Shown: positions 1 through 8,443 of the stretch, piece by piece
How positions within the stretch are numbered: position 1 is the stretch's first letter
How the letters are laid out: every line of letters begins with the position of its first letter
Origin: an uncultured bacterium
GTDB lineage: Bacteria > Pseudomonadota > Gammaproteobacteria > Burkholderiales > Burkholderiaceae_E
Direction: 5' to 3'
DNA: 34,743 nucleotides
NCBI GenBank assembly: GCA_903934795.1
Contig: CAIZPE010000090.1
Location: forward strand, 1-34,743
Made by a program: the position numbers and the translations under genes
The notes under the pieces: generated by a model
Told to the model about the DNA's origin: nothing
The model's input: the letters and a program-made list of their open reading frames with translations, nothing else
Databases searched by the model: none

Positions 1-312
1 ATGCGAACCGAAGGCGTGGCCCTCGGCGACCCGCGCGCGCCAGTAGCCCGCCCAGGTGTCGTCGAGGGCATGGTCGCCGCGCGGCGTACGCTCGTTGGCG
101 AGGAAGAAGGTGGCCTTCACGCCGTGACGCGCGAGCGTCTCGGCGATCAGTTCCGCCTGGCTCATGTTGCCGGTGTCGAGGGTGAGATAGACATGGCCGC
201 GACAGGCCGGCGCCGGCGACGCGCCCGGCATGGAGGCCTGCCCGGACTGCGCCAGCGCGAGCCCCGGCAGCAGCGCCAGCGCCAGCAGGGTTCGCCGCCG
301 GATCGGTCTCAT
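1..312 (-). CDS. Polysaccharide deacetylase family protein, secreted (3' end cut by window)
   Basis: Only the first 104 codons are present; the gene continues beyond base 1. The protein opens with a signal peptide: a basic start (MRPIRRR), a Leu/Ala-rich core and a likely cut after ALA. The mature part has the beginning of a NodB-type fold: YLTLDTGN resembles the usual TFDDG strand, followed by GVKATFFLANE (the common KATFFV element) and GHAFGSHT-like residues ending in the His expected to bind metal. Such enzymes remove acetyl groups from envelope or exopolysaccharide sugars in the periplasm. The second Asp of the classic TFDDG is replaced (LDTGN), so activity cannot be assumed. It starts 35 bp after the stop of the beta-propeller gene and probably shares its transcript. 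Confidence 0.8.
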   Translation of the reverse strand, partial: MRPIRRRTLLALALLPGLALAQSGQASMPGASPAPACRGHVYLTLDTGNMSQAELIAETLARHGVKATFFLANERTPRGDHALDDTWAGYWRARVAEGHAFGSH

Positions 313-347
313 CGCTCGGGTCGAGCGCATCGGTGGCATGCGTCGCG

Positions 348-1355
348 TCAGATCAGGGGCGCCCGGTTGTGCAGGTACACGCCGTGAGGCGAGCGCCCGA
401 CCGGTACGGTGCGGGTGACCCGGCCCGCCTCGAGATCAACGATGGCAACCTGTCGGGCAAATCGGGCGGTGACCCACATGGTGCGGCGGTCATCGAGGAT
501 CTCCATGCAGTCGGGACCGCCCGGCACGGGGATGCTCTGCACCACCTGCAGGCTGTTCATGTCGATGCGCGAGATGCTGTTGTCGACCCGGTTGGAGACA
601 TACACATGGCGGCGATCACCGGCGCCGCGGAAATTGTGGGCGCCGCGCCCGGTGCGCAGGCGGGCGACGCTGCGCCGCGCCCGCCAGTCGATGACATCGA
701 CATGGTCCTGCCCCATGACGCCAACCATCAGCAGGCGGTCATCGGGCGTGACCAGGATGCCTGCGGGCTGGCGGCCCAGGCGCAGCTTCCAGGCGACATC
801 CTGGGTCTGCAGATCGATGGCGGCGATCTCGTCGCTGTCCTGCAGGGTGACGAAGGCCATGCGGCTGTCAGCCGAGAACCAGACATGGCTGGGCGCCCTG
901 GGCGTGGGCACACGGCGCGCCAGCCGGATGTCGACGCCGTCGTAGTGGTACAGATCAACCCGGTCGAGGCGAAGGCAGACCGCCACGAACCAGCGGTTGT
1001 CGGGCGAGAAGCCGATCTGGTAGGGATCATCGATCTGGCGCAGCCGCCGCTGCACCTGCCCCGTGGCCGGGTCGAGGAAGTGCAGGTCGTTGCTGATGGC
1101 ATTGGCCACGATGAGCGAGCGGCCATCGGGCTTGGGATACAGGTGGTGCGGCTCCTTGCCGACATCCACCCGGCCCACCTCCTGGAAGGTCTTCTGGTCG
1201 ACCAGCGAGACCGAGGCATCACGGCTGTTCAGCACGATGGCCAGCGGCAGCGCGGCGGGGGTCGCGGGCACGGTGGCCGTCTGGGCGCCCGCCCCGGTAG
1301 CCACCAGCGCGGCCTGGAGCGCGAACACGCGGCGGGAGACGGAAGCGAGGGTCAT
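348..1355 (-). CDS. Secreted YVTN-type beta-propeller repeat protein
   Basis: A 335-residue protein when started at the ATG at 1355, which puts a signal peptide first (VSRRVFALQAALVATGAGAQ). An in-frame upstream extension to 1433 lacks such a signal. The mature protein consists of about 40-residue repeats typical of seven-bladed YVTN / cytochrome-cd1-like propellers. Repeated elements include SLVDQKTFQEVGRVDVG, YVSNRVDNSISRID and VAIVDLEAGRVTRTVPVG, each followed by a P-H-G-V or P-D-type turn. No catalytic residues or haem-binding CXXCH are seen. The family often serves as periplasmic scaffolds or substrate binders; the role here is unknown. The deacetylase gene follows closely. A TAGAAT box on the minus strand (1432-1437) is a possible -10 element. 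Confidence 0.8.
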   Translation of the reverse strand: MTLASVSRRVFALQAALVATGAGAQTATVPATPAALPLAIVLNSRDASVSLVDQKTFQEVGRVDVGKEPHHLYPKPDGRSLIVANAISNDLHFLDPATGQVQRRLRQIDDPYQIGFSPDNRWFVAVCLRLDRVDLYHYDGVDIRLARRVPTPRAPSHVWFSADSRMAFVTLQDSDEIAAIDLQTQDVAWKLRLGRQPAGILVTPDDRLLMVGVMGQDHVDVIDWRARRSVARLRTGRGAHNFRGAGDRRHVYVSNRVDNSISRIDMNSLQVVQSIPVPGGPDCMEILDDRRTMWVTARFARQVAIVDLEAGRVTRTVPVGRSPHGVYLHNRAPLI

Positions 1356-1462
1356 GACATACCTGAAGGCTACGGGATCGCCCGCGTGGCGGCAGGCCGC
1401 AGCGGCCGATCGGGGCCCGGCCACTCCCGGCATTCTATTAGACTGCGGGCTCGGTCCAGGCC

Positions 1463-2440
1463 ATGCTGAGCGTTCTCGAAGTCACCCTTCCGGTATTTGC
1501 CCTCGTCTTCTGCGGTTTCTTCGGCCAGCGGGGCGGGCTGCTGCCCGCCCAGGCGGTGCAGGGCCTGAACGCCTTCGTCTTCTATTTCGCCCTGCCCGCC
1601 ATGCTGTTCCGGGTGGTGGCCACGCAGCCGGTCACCACGCTCACCGACTGGCGCTTCGCCCTGGGTTATGCCCTGTCCACCCTCGCGGTCTTTCTGTTCA
1701 CCCGCGCCGCGGCCATGCCGCCGCGCAAGGGCCCGCCCGCCGACCCGCAGGCCCGGGCCCTGGAACGCTCGCGCGCGACCACCTTCGGGCTGAACACCGC
1801 CCACGGCAATGTCGGCTATCTCGGCGTGCCGCTGGTGGGCGAGCTCGGACGCGACCTGGTGCCCTCGATGATCCTCGCCATGATGAGCGACATCTTCCTG
1901 GTGATCACCCTCGCCATCGCGCTGCTCGAACTGGAGCGCCGGCGTCACGGCGGTGCCGACGGCCCCACCCGCTCGGTACCGGTGACCATCCTCAGCGGCC
2001 TGGTACGCAGCCCGCTGGTGATGTCGATCGCCCTGGGGCTGGCCTGGGCCGTCGCAGCACCGCCCATGCCCGGAGCCCTCGACAACTTCATCCGCCTGAT
2101 GGGCGCTGCCGCCGGGCCCTGCGCGCTGTTCGCGATCGGCGCCTCGCTCGGCGATCGCCGCATCAGCATCGATCCCGCCGTCACCGGCCTGATGGTGCTC
2201 AAGCTGCTGGTGCACCCCGCGCTCACCGCCCTGCTGCTTTACGGGGTGCTCGATGTCGACCACCGCGCCGCCGCGGTCGGGGTGCTGGCGGCCAGCCTGC
2301 CCGCGGCGAGCAACACCTTCATCATTGCGCAGCGCTACCAGCTGCCCGCGCATGAGATCAGCTCGGCCATCCTGGCCGGCACCTTCGTATCGCTGATCAG
2401 CGTCTCGACCGTGATCTGGCTGCTCGGGCTGCGCGGCTGA
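1463..2440 (+). CDS. AEC-family (auxin efflux carrier type) permease
   Basis: A 325-residue, very hydrophobic protein with about ten predicted membrane segments in the two five-helix halves typical of AEC transporters (PF03547). The N-terminus (LPVFALVFCGFFGQRGG), the AFVFYFALPAMLF segment and the late PAASNTFIIAQRY motif are characteristic. These inner-membrane carriers export or take up organic acids such as malate or malonate, but the sequence does not reveal the substrate. It is divergent from the beta-propeller gene (107 bp apart) and convergent with hrpA, with 81 bp between the two stop codons and no clear terminator hairpin there. Confidence 0.85.
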   Translation: MLSVLEVTLPVFALVFCGFFGQRGGLLPAQAVQGLNAFVFYFALPAMLFRVVATQPVTTLTDWRFALGYALSTLAVFLFTRAAAMPPRKGPPADPQARALERSRATTFGLNTAHGNVGYLGVPLVGELGRDLVPSMILAMMSDIFLVITLAIALLELERRRHGGADGPTRSVPVTILSGLVRSPLVMSIALGLAWAVAAPPMPGALDNFIRLMGAAAGPCALFAIGASLGDRRISIDPAVTGLMVLKLLVHPALTALLLYGVLDVDHRAAAVGVLAASLPAASNTFIIAQRYQLPAHEISSAILAGTFVSLISVSTVIWLLGLRG

Positions 2441-2521
2441 GGGCGCGAGACGGCGCGATCGACAACCCGGGTGAATGACCGAGGGTCCGGCAGGTCGCGG
2501 CGGGTGCGCGCGGCCGCCTGC

Positions 2522-5500
2522 TCAGCCCGAAGCGGCGATGGCTGCCCAGACCTTCTGCAGCCGTTTCACCGACACCGGCATGGGCGTGCGCAGTTCCTGC
2601 GCGAACAGCGACACCCGCAGCTCCTCGAGCAGCCAGCGGAACTCCTCCAGACGCGGATCGGGCTGCCCCCGGCGCTGGGCCAGGGCGCGCCGCCATGGCG
2701 CCTGCAGCGCGGACAGGTCGGCCATCAGCGCGGCATCGCGAGCCGGATCGGCGCGCAGCTTGTCCAGGCGCATGGCCACGGCCCTGAGGTAGCGCGGCAG
2801 GTGCGCGAGCTGCGCCGACGGCGTGAGCGAGAGCCAGCGCGGCGGCAGCAGCGCGCTCAGCTGCTGGTTGATGTCGGCCATCGCAGCCTGATGCGGCCTG
2901 GCCTGCGGCAGCTTGCGCTGGACCGCCAGGTGCTCGTCGAGCACCGTGAGCAGGGCGCGCGCCACCTCCTGCCCGATCAGGTTCAGCCGCGGCCGGCACT
3001 GGGTCAGGCGCTGCGCGAAGGCCGTCTCGTCGGCCGGCAGCGGCTCGGTCAGGCAGGCCCGGTCGATCAGCACCCCGATCAGCTCTCGCCGCAGCTCGTC
3101 AGCGCCACCGAAGGGCGCGTAGGCCAGCTCCAGGCGCCGCGCCTCGGGCAGGTTGCGCTCGAAGAAGCGCAAGGGCTCGCGCAGCACGATCGCAAACAGC
3201 CGGTTCAGACCGCGACGGTGGGTGACGCGGGCCTCGTCGGGTGAATCGAAGACCTGCAGCTCGACCGCATCGCCGACATCCACCAGGGCCGGGTAGCCGA
3301 TCAGGGTATCGCGGCCGCGGGCCAGTTCCATGATCTCGGGCAGCGTGCCGAAGGCCCACTCCCGATGGCGGATGCCCGCCTGCATGACCAGGGCGGAAGC
3401 CGTGGCCGTGGCCGCGGCACCGGCCATGCCGGAGCTCGCCGCTTCGGGGGAGGCCGCGGGCCCGGCGGCGCCTGCGGTCGCGGCGAAAGCTGCGGTCGCG
3501 CCGGATGATGTTCCTGCGGTCGACGGGGGCAGGCCTGGCGGCGCAGCCGCGACGCGCCCGGCCACCCGGCGCAGCGCCTCCTGGAAGCTGCCCTGGGCAC
3601 GCTCGCCATGGCGGGCACGCAGCTCGGCGAGGTGACGCGACAGGTCGAGCACGCCACCATGGGCATCGACCAGCCGGAAATTCATGAACAGGTGCGCCGG
3701 CACCGTCTCGAGCTTGAAGTCGCCGGCGCTCACGGCGAGCTGGCGGGTCTGGCGCAGATCATCGATCAGCGCGTTCACCAGCGGCTGCGTGGCCTTCGAC
3801 TGCCCGGTCTCGGGGTCGGTCCAGCGGGCGAGAAAGCCGTCGACCCACTCCGGCAGCGGCACCAGATGCCGACGCAGCTTCTGCGGCAGCGACTTCACCA
3901 GCGCCCCCACCTTGTCGGCGAGCATGCCCGGCACCAGCCACTCGCAGCGCACCGCATCGACCTGGTTCAGCGCGAACAGCGGCACGGTGAGCGTGGCGCC
4001 ATCGTCGGCCGCGCCAGGATCGAAGCGGTAGTCGAGGTCGAAGCCCAGACCACGCAGGGTGATCCGGCGCGGGAAGGCCTCGCTGCCCACGCCCGCCGCA
4101 TCCTTGCGCATGAGCTCCTCGCGCGAGAGCTCGAGCAGCCCGGGGCTGCCCGGCGCCGCCTCGCGATACCAGCGCTCCAGCAGCGCGGCGGAATGCACCC
4201 CCTCGGGCACCCGGGCCTCGAACCAGTCACGCAACCAGGCCTCGTCCACCAGCAGGTCGGGGCGGCGGATCTGCTGCTCGAGCTTGCGGATCTCGTTGAT
4301 CAGGCGCCGGTTGTGGCGGAAGAAGGGCAGCTCGCTGTCCCAGTCCATGGCCACCAGGGCCTCGCGGATCAGCAGCTCGCGGGCCAGCAGCGGGTCACGC
4401 GGGCCGTAGTGCACCCGCCGCTGCGACCAGATGGTCAGGCCGTAGAGCACCCCGCGCTCGAAAGCCACCACCTGCCCTGCCTTGCGCTCCCAGTGCGGCT
4501 CGCTGAAGGATCGCCGGATGAGATGGCCGGCGGCGCGCTCGATCCAGGCCGGCTCGATGCGCGCCACGGTGCGGGCGTACAGGCGAGCGGTGTCGACGAG
4601 CTCGGCGGCCATCAGCCAGCGCGGCGGCTTGCGGGCCAGCGCCGAGCCGGGATGGATCGCGAAGCGGGTCTCGTGGGTGCCCTGGTAGTGCGGCTCATCG
4701 GGCGGGCGGGTGCCGAGGTTGCCGAGCATGCCGGTGAGCAGCGCCTGATGCAGCTGCTCGTGGGTGGCCGGGCTGGTGTTCACCCGCCAGCGCATCTCGG
4801 CCACCGCGTCGGCGAGCTGGCCGTGCACATCAGACCACTCCCGCAGCTTGCGCGGCGAGAGGAACTCCCGCTCCAGGCGGGTCTGCAGGCGGCGGTTGCT
4901 GGAGCTCTCGGCCTGCGCCTGACGCCAGTAGTCCCAGAGCCTGACGATGGCGGTGAAGTCGGAGTGCTCGTCGGCGAAGCGCTTGTGCTGCTGGTCGGCC
5001 GCCTGCTGGGCATCCATGGGCCGCTCGCGCGGGTCCTGCGACGACAGCGAGGCCGCGATCACCAGCATCTCGCGCAGGCACTGGCCGTCGCGCGCGGCCA
5101 GCAGCATGCGGCCGATGTGCGGATCGACCGGCAGCCGCGCCAGCTGCCGACCGGTCTCGGTGAGCTGGTTGCGCTCGTCGAGCGCGTCGAGCTCGCGCAG
5201 CAGGGCATAGCCATCGGCGATCGCCTTGCGCGGCGGCGGATCGATGAACGGGAAAGCCTCGATCTCGGCCAGCCGCAGCGCCTTCATGCGCAGGATCACC
5301 GCCGCCAGCGACGAGCGCAGCACCTCGGGGTCGGTGAAGCGCGGCCGAGCGGCGAAATCGGCCTCGCCGTACAGGCGCAGGCAGACCCCGTCGGCCACAC
5401 GGCCGCAACGGCCGGCACGCTGGTTGGCCGCGGCCTGGGAGATCGGCTCGATCTGCAGCTGCTCCACCTTGCTGCGATAGCGGTAGCGCTTGACCCGCGC

Positions 5501-6490
5501 CGTGCCGGTGTCGATCACATAGCGGATGCCCGGCACGGTGAGCGAGGTCTCGGCCACATTCGTGGCCAGCACGATCCGCCGCCCGCCCGAGCCGGAAAAC
5601 ACCCGCTGCTGATCGGCCGCCGAAAGGCGCGAGAACAGCGGCAGCACTTCCACCGGCCCGCGCCCGAGCGGCCCGCCACGCCCGCCCGCCGTGGCACGGG
5701 CATGGGCGCGGCGCAGGTGCTCGGCGGCATCGCGGATCTCGCGCTCGCCGGGCAGGAACACCAGCACATCGCCCGGGCGCTCGCGCCAGAGCTCCTCGAC
5801 CGCCTCCTCGATGCGCGAGGGCAGGTCGTCCTCGTCGTCGTCGTCGCGGGCGGCCTCGTCGAACTCCCGGTAGCGGATCTCCACCGGGTAGAGCCGGCCG
5901 GAAACCTCGATCACCGGCGCCGGGCGGCCGCCCAGGGTGAAGTGACGCGCAAAGCGCTCGGCGTCGATGGTGGCCGAGGTGACCACCAGCTTGAGATCGT
6001 CGCGCCGCGGCCCCTCGAGCAGCTGGCGCAGGTAGCCGAGCAGGAAGTCGATGTTCAGACTGCGCTCGTGGGCCTCGTCGATGATCAGCGTGTCGTAGGC
6101 GCGCAGCAGCGGATCGGCCTGGCTCTCGGCCAGCAGGATGCCGTCGGTCATCAGCTTGATGCAGGCGCCGCGGCTGAAGGTCTCGCTGAAGCGGATCTTG
6201 TGGCCGACATGCGTGCCCAGCGGCGAACCGAGTTCCTCGGCGATGCGCCGCGCCACCGTGGTGGCGGCCAGACGGCGCGGCTGGGTGTGGCCGATCAGGC
6301 CGCGGCGGCCGCGCCCGGCGAGAGCCGCCGCGATCTTGGGCAGCTGGGTGGTCTTGCCCGAGCCGGTCTCGCCGCAGACGATCACCACCGGATGGGCCAT
6401 GATCGCCTGCGCGATCTCGTCGCGACGCGCGCTGACCGGCAGCGCCTCGGGAAACTCGAAAGCCGGCAGCGGCCGCAGGTCAGGGGTCAC
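2522..6490 (-). CDS. hrpA: ATP-dependent RNA helicase HrpA (DEAH box)
   Basis: A 1322-residue DEAH-box helicase, the usual length for HrpA, which in E. coli unwinds RNA in ribosome rescue and mRNA processing. Visible motifs are Walker A GETGSGKT (residues 40-47), DEAH (138-141), SAT (172-174) and motif VI QRAGRCGR (357-364), followed by winged-helix/HA2, OB-fold and the long HrpA-specific C-terminal domain. Two additions stand out: an acidic run near residues 216-222, and an Ala/Gly/Ser/Pro-rich low-complexity linker at about residues 975-1036, directly before the C-terminal FGTLPEIMEL segment. The start is a GTG at 6490 with no Shine-Dalgarno sequence. It lies 20 bp from the divergent argA start, an arrangement familiar in Burkholderiales. 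Confidence 0.95.
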   Translation of the reverse strand: MTPDLRPLPAFEFPEALPVSARRDEIAQAIMAHPVVIVCGETGSGKTTQLPKIAAALAGRGRRGLIGHTQPRRLAATTVARRIAEELGSPLGTHVGHKIRFSETFSRGACIKLMTDGILLAESQADPLLRAYDTLIIDEAHERSLNIDFLLGYLRQLLEGPRRDDLKLVVTSATIDAERFARHFTLGGRPAPVIEVSGRLYPVEIRYREFDEAARDDDDEDDLPSRIEEAVEELWRERPGDVLVFLPGEREIRDAAEHLRRAHARATAGGRGGPLGRGPVEVLPLFSRLSAADQQRVFSGSGGRRIVLATNVAETSLTVPGIRYVIDTGTARVKRYRYRSKVEQLQIEPISQAAANQRAGRCGRVADGVCLRLYGEADFAARPRFTDPEVLRSSLAAVILRMKALRLAEIEAFPFIDPPPRKAIADGYALLRELDALDERNQLTETGRQLARLPVDPHIGRMLLAARDGQCLREMLVIAASLSSQDPRERPMDAQQAADQQHKRFADEHSDFTAIVRLWDYWRQAQAESSSNRRLQTRLEREFLSPRKLREWSDVHGQLADAVAEMRWRVNTSPATHEQLHQALLTGMLGNLGTRPPDEPHYQGTHETRFAIHPGSALARKPPRWLMAAELVDTARLYARTVARIEPAWIERAAGHLIRRSFSEPHWERKAGQVVAFERGVLYGLTIWSQRRVHYGPRDPLLARELLIREALVAMDWDSELPFFRHNRRLINEIRKLEQQIRRPDLLVDEAWLRDWFEARVPEGVHSAALLERWYREAAPGSPGLLELSREELMRKDAAGVGSEAFPRRITLRGLGFDLDYRFDPGAADDGATLTVPLFALNQVDAVRCEWLVPGMLADKVGALVKSLPQKLRRHLVPLPEWVDGFLARWTDPETGQSKATQPLVNALIDDLRQTRQLAVSAGDFKLETVPAHLFMNFRLVDAHGGVLDLSRHLAELRARHGERAQGSFQEALRRVAGRVAAAPPGLPPSTAGTSSGATAAFAATAGAAGPAASPEAASSGMAGAAATATASALVMQAGIRHREWAFGTLPEIMELARGRDTLIGYPALVDVGDAVELQVFDSPDEARVTHRRGLNRLFAIVLREPLRFFERNLPEARRLELAYAPFGGADELRRELIGVLIDRACLTEPLPADETAFAQRLTQCRPRLNLIGQEVARALLTVLDEHLAVQRKLPQARPHQAAMADINQQLSALLPPRWLSLTPSAQLAHLPRYLRAVAMRLDKLRADPARDAALMADLSALQAPWRRALAQRRGQPDPRLEEFRWLLEELRVSLFAQELRTPMPVSVKRLQKVWAAIAASG

Positions 6491-6510
6491 CGCGAAATTA
6501 TAATGACCCG
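6491..6510. promoter_or_regulatory. Palindromic -10-like box shared by hrpA and argA
   Basis: The 20-bp gap contains the 8-bp palindrome ATTATAAT (6497-6504), which gives a perfect TATAAT on the plus strand (6499-6504) and on the minus strand (6502-6497). Each box ends six bases before the start codon of the gene it faces, so transcription would begin at or within a base or two of ATG (argA) or GTG (hrpA). Neither gene has a Shine-Dalgarno sequence. No good -35 hexamer was found on either side. This is a promoter inferred from sequence only. Confidence 0.5.
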
Positions 6511-7839
6511 ATGACCGCCTCCTCCGCCCCGCCCGATCCGCAGCAGTTCGTCGACTGGCTGCGCCGCGTCGCGCCCTATATCCACGCCTTCCGGGGCAAG
6601 ACCCTGGTCGTGGCCTTCCCCGGCGAGCTGGTGCAGGCCGGGCGCCTGCCGGCGCTCGCGCAGGACATCGGCCTGCTCAGTGCCATGGGCATGCGTCTGG
6701 TGGTGGTCTTCGGCTCGCGCCCGCAGATCAACGAGCAGCTGCGTCTGCGAGGCGAATCCCCGCGCTACGCCAACGGCCAGCGCATCACCGACCCGGTGGC
6801 CATGGAATGCGCCAAGGAGGCCTCCGGCGAGATCCGCCTCGACATCGAGGCGGCCTTCTCGCTGGGCCTGCCCAACACGCCCATGGCCCACTCCTCGGTG
6901 CGGGTGGTCTCGGGCAATCTGGTGGGGGCCAGTCCGCTGGGCATCGTCGAGGGCGTGGACTTCGGCCACACCGGCGTGGCCCGGCGCATCGAGGCCGAGA
7001 CCATCAAGTTCGCCCTCAACAGCGGCGCCATCGTGCTGCTCTCGAACATCGGCTTTTCGGCCACCGGCGAGGCCTTCAACCTGAGCATGGAAGATGTCGC
7101 GGCCACCACCGCCATCGCGCTCGATGCCGACAAGCTGGTCTTCGTGACCGAAACCCCTGGGGTGCTCGGGCCCGACGGCGCCGTCATCGGCGAGGTCTCG
7201 GAGGCCGACGCCCAGGCGCTGCTGCGCGAGGGCGATCTGCCCGCGCCCACCGCGCGCTACCTGCGCCATGCGCTGCGGGCCTGCGAGGGCGGCGTGGCTC
7301 GTGCGCACATCATTCCGTTCGCCATGGACGGCAGCATGCTGCTGGAGCTCTTCCAGCATGACGGCGTGGGCACCATGGTGGTCGAAGAAACCCTCGAGGC
7401 GCTGCGTGAGGCCACCGTCGACGATGTCGGCGGGCTGGTTGCGCTCATCCGCCCGCTCGAGGAAGACGGCACCCTGGTGCGGCGCGACCGGGCCCGCATC
7501 GAGCGCGAGGTGAGCAACTTCACGGTCATCGAGCACGACGGCGTGATCTTCGGCTGCGCCGCGCTCTATCCGTATCCCGAAGATGCCATCGGCGAGATGG
7601 CCTGTCTGGCGGTCAATCCGCAGGTTCAGGGCAAGGGCGACGGCGAGCGGCTGCTCAAGCGCATCGAGCAGCGCGCCCGCGCCGCCGGCCTGCGCCGGCT
7701 GTTCGTGCTCACCACCCGCACCATGCACTGGTTCCAGAAGCGCGGCTTCGTGCAGGCCGATGTCGAACAGCTGCCGCGCGAGCGGCGCCACCTCTACAAC
7801 TGGCAGCGCAAGTCTCAGGTGCTGATCAAGACGCTCTGA
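6511..7839 (+). CDS. argA: Amino-acid N-acetyltransferase (N-acetylglutamate synthase)
   Basis: A 442-residue protein that acetylates glutamate with acetyl-CoA, the first step of arginine biosynthesis. The N-terminal two thirds are an amino-acid-kinase fold that binds arginine as feedback inhibitor in the classic enzyme. Visible elements include FRGKTLVVAFPGEL, VVVFGSRPQINEQL and the VLLSNIGFSATGEAFN segment. The C-terminal part (from about residue 300) is a GNAT acetyltransferase domain with the acetyl-CoA loop in VNPQVQGKGDGERLL. This two-domain form with a length near 440 is that of proteobacterial ArgA, not ArgB or the short ArgA of other phyla. Start: ATG with no Shine-Dalgarno sequence, directly after a TATAAT box. 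It ends 22 bp from the convergent pilin-like gene. Confidence 0.95.
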   Translation: MTASSAPPDPQQFVDWLRRVAPYIHAFRGKTLVVAFPGELVQAGRLPALAQDIGLLSAMGMRLVVVFGSRPQINEQLRLRGESPRYANGQRITDPVAMECAKEASGEIRLDIEAAFSLGLPNTPMAHSSVRVVSGNLVGASPLGIVEGVDFGHTGVARRIEAETIKFALNSGAIVLLSNIGFSATGEAFNLSMEDVAATTAIALDADKLVFVTETPGVLGPDGAVIGEVSEADAQALLREGDLPAPTARYLRHALRACEGGVARAHIIPFAMDGSMLLELFQHDGVGTMVVEETLEALREATVDDVGGLVALIRPLEEDGTLVRRDRARIEREVSNFTVIEHDGVIFGCAALYPYPEDAIGEMACLAVNPQVQGKGDGERLLKRIEQRARAAGLRRLFVLTTRTMHWFQKRGFVQADVEQLPRERRHLYNWQRKSQVLIKTL

Positions 7840-7861
7840 GCCCCGGAACCCCGGCGGGCCG

Positions 7862-8443
7862 TCACGGCTTGCACGCGGCCGCGGCGAGGCTTTCGGGCAT
7901 CGGCCGGCGAGCGCCCATGTCGACCCTGGCGGTGCGTACGGTATTTTCGGCCGCATCACCGCTGAGGCATGACCAGGCGGTGCCGCCGGCGCTGGCGCCG
8001 GGCCTGAGCACCAGGTAGTAGTTGGTCTTGCCCTTGGGGTCAACCGAAGTGGCGTAACTCACCATCACCAGCGATCCGGCTCGCAGCACGGCCTCGACCC
8101 CTTTACTGCCCTGGGTGGCCATCGTCTCGGGCTGGATGAGCGGCTCGATCTCCTTTTCGATGAATTCAGAGGGCATGGATTTCACCATGACCGGGGTCCG
8201 GGTGGCGGAAGCACGGTGCTTCTCCATCTCGTAATACTCCGTGGCCGCCGCCTTCACGGGCATGGCCAGCTCCAGCCCCTCGCTGATGTAGACCCGACGC
8301 GTGTAGCTGGCGTAGGTCGGCACGGTGATAGCCCCCAGGATGCCCACCAAGGCCAGCCCCATGAGCACCGTCATCAGGCCCCCCCCCCCTTGTCGCCCGG
8401 CAAGGGCGAAGGGGTGGGCGCCGGCATTCAGCCGTTTCGACAT
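7862..8443 (-). CDS. Type IV pilin-like protein with a G11 tract at the cleavage site
   Basis: A 193-residue protein with a 19-20-residue basic leader (MSKRLNAG...RQGG), a hydrophobic N-terminal helix (VLMGLALVGILGAITVPTY) and the TRRVYISEGLELA segment typical of pilin alpha-1. The C-terminal part has two cysteines (WSCLSG and AAACKP) that could form the pilin D-loop disulfide. Normal prepilins read G-FTLIE; here the cleavage region is GGGGLMTVL and position 5 is Thr instead of Glu. It aligns along its whole length, without gaps at this point, with the upstream paralogue. The start is the ATG at 8443, preceded by GCGAGG. It overlaps the paralogue's end by 16 bp. Whether it is a major pilin, minor pilin or pseudopilin is not clear. 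Confidence 0.75.
   Translation of the reverse strand: MSKRLNAGAHPFALAGRQGGGGLMTVLMGLALVGILGAITVPTYASYTRRVYISEGLELAMPVKAAATEYYEMEKHRASATRTPVMVKSMPSEFIEKEIEPLIQPETMATQGSKGVEAVLRAGSLVMVSYATSVDPKGKTNYYLVLRPGASAGGTAWSCLSGDAAENTVRTARVDMGARRPMPESLAAAACKP
8379..8389. repeat. Homopolymer of 11 C (G11 on the coding strand)
   Basis: Eleven consecutive C on the plus strand encode Gly-Gly-Gly-Gly at the prepilin cleavage site of the minus-strand pilin-like gene. With 11 bases the frame is open. The paralogue has the same residue count across this stretch, so the present length is the ON length. Gain or loss of one base would shift the frame about 20 codons after the start. Confidence 0.9.

Noticed and set aside
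333-1469. Long plus-strand reading frame opposite the beta-propeller gene
   Set aside because: It is the antisense of a gene with signal peptide and clear YVTN repeats; its own translation has no recognisable domain and the usual composition of a GC-rich shadow.
3608-6514. 968-codon plus-strand open frame inside hrpA
   Set aside because: Antisense shadow of HrpA, whose helicase motifs are intact on the other strand; the His/Gln/Arg-rich translation has no fold signature.
6487-8043. 518-codon minus-strand frame opposite argA
   Set aside because: Antisense of ArgA, which has both kinase-fold and GNAT signatures.
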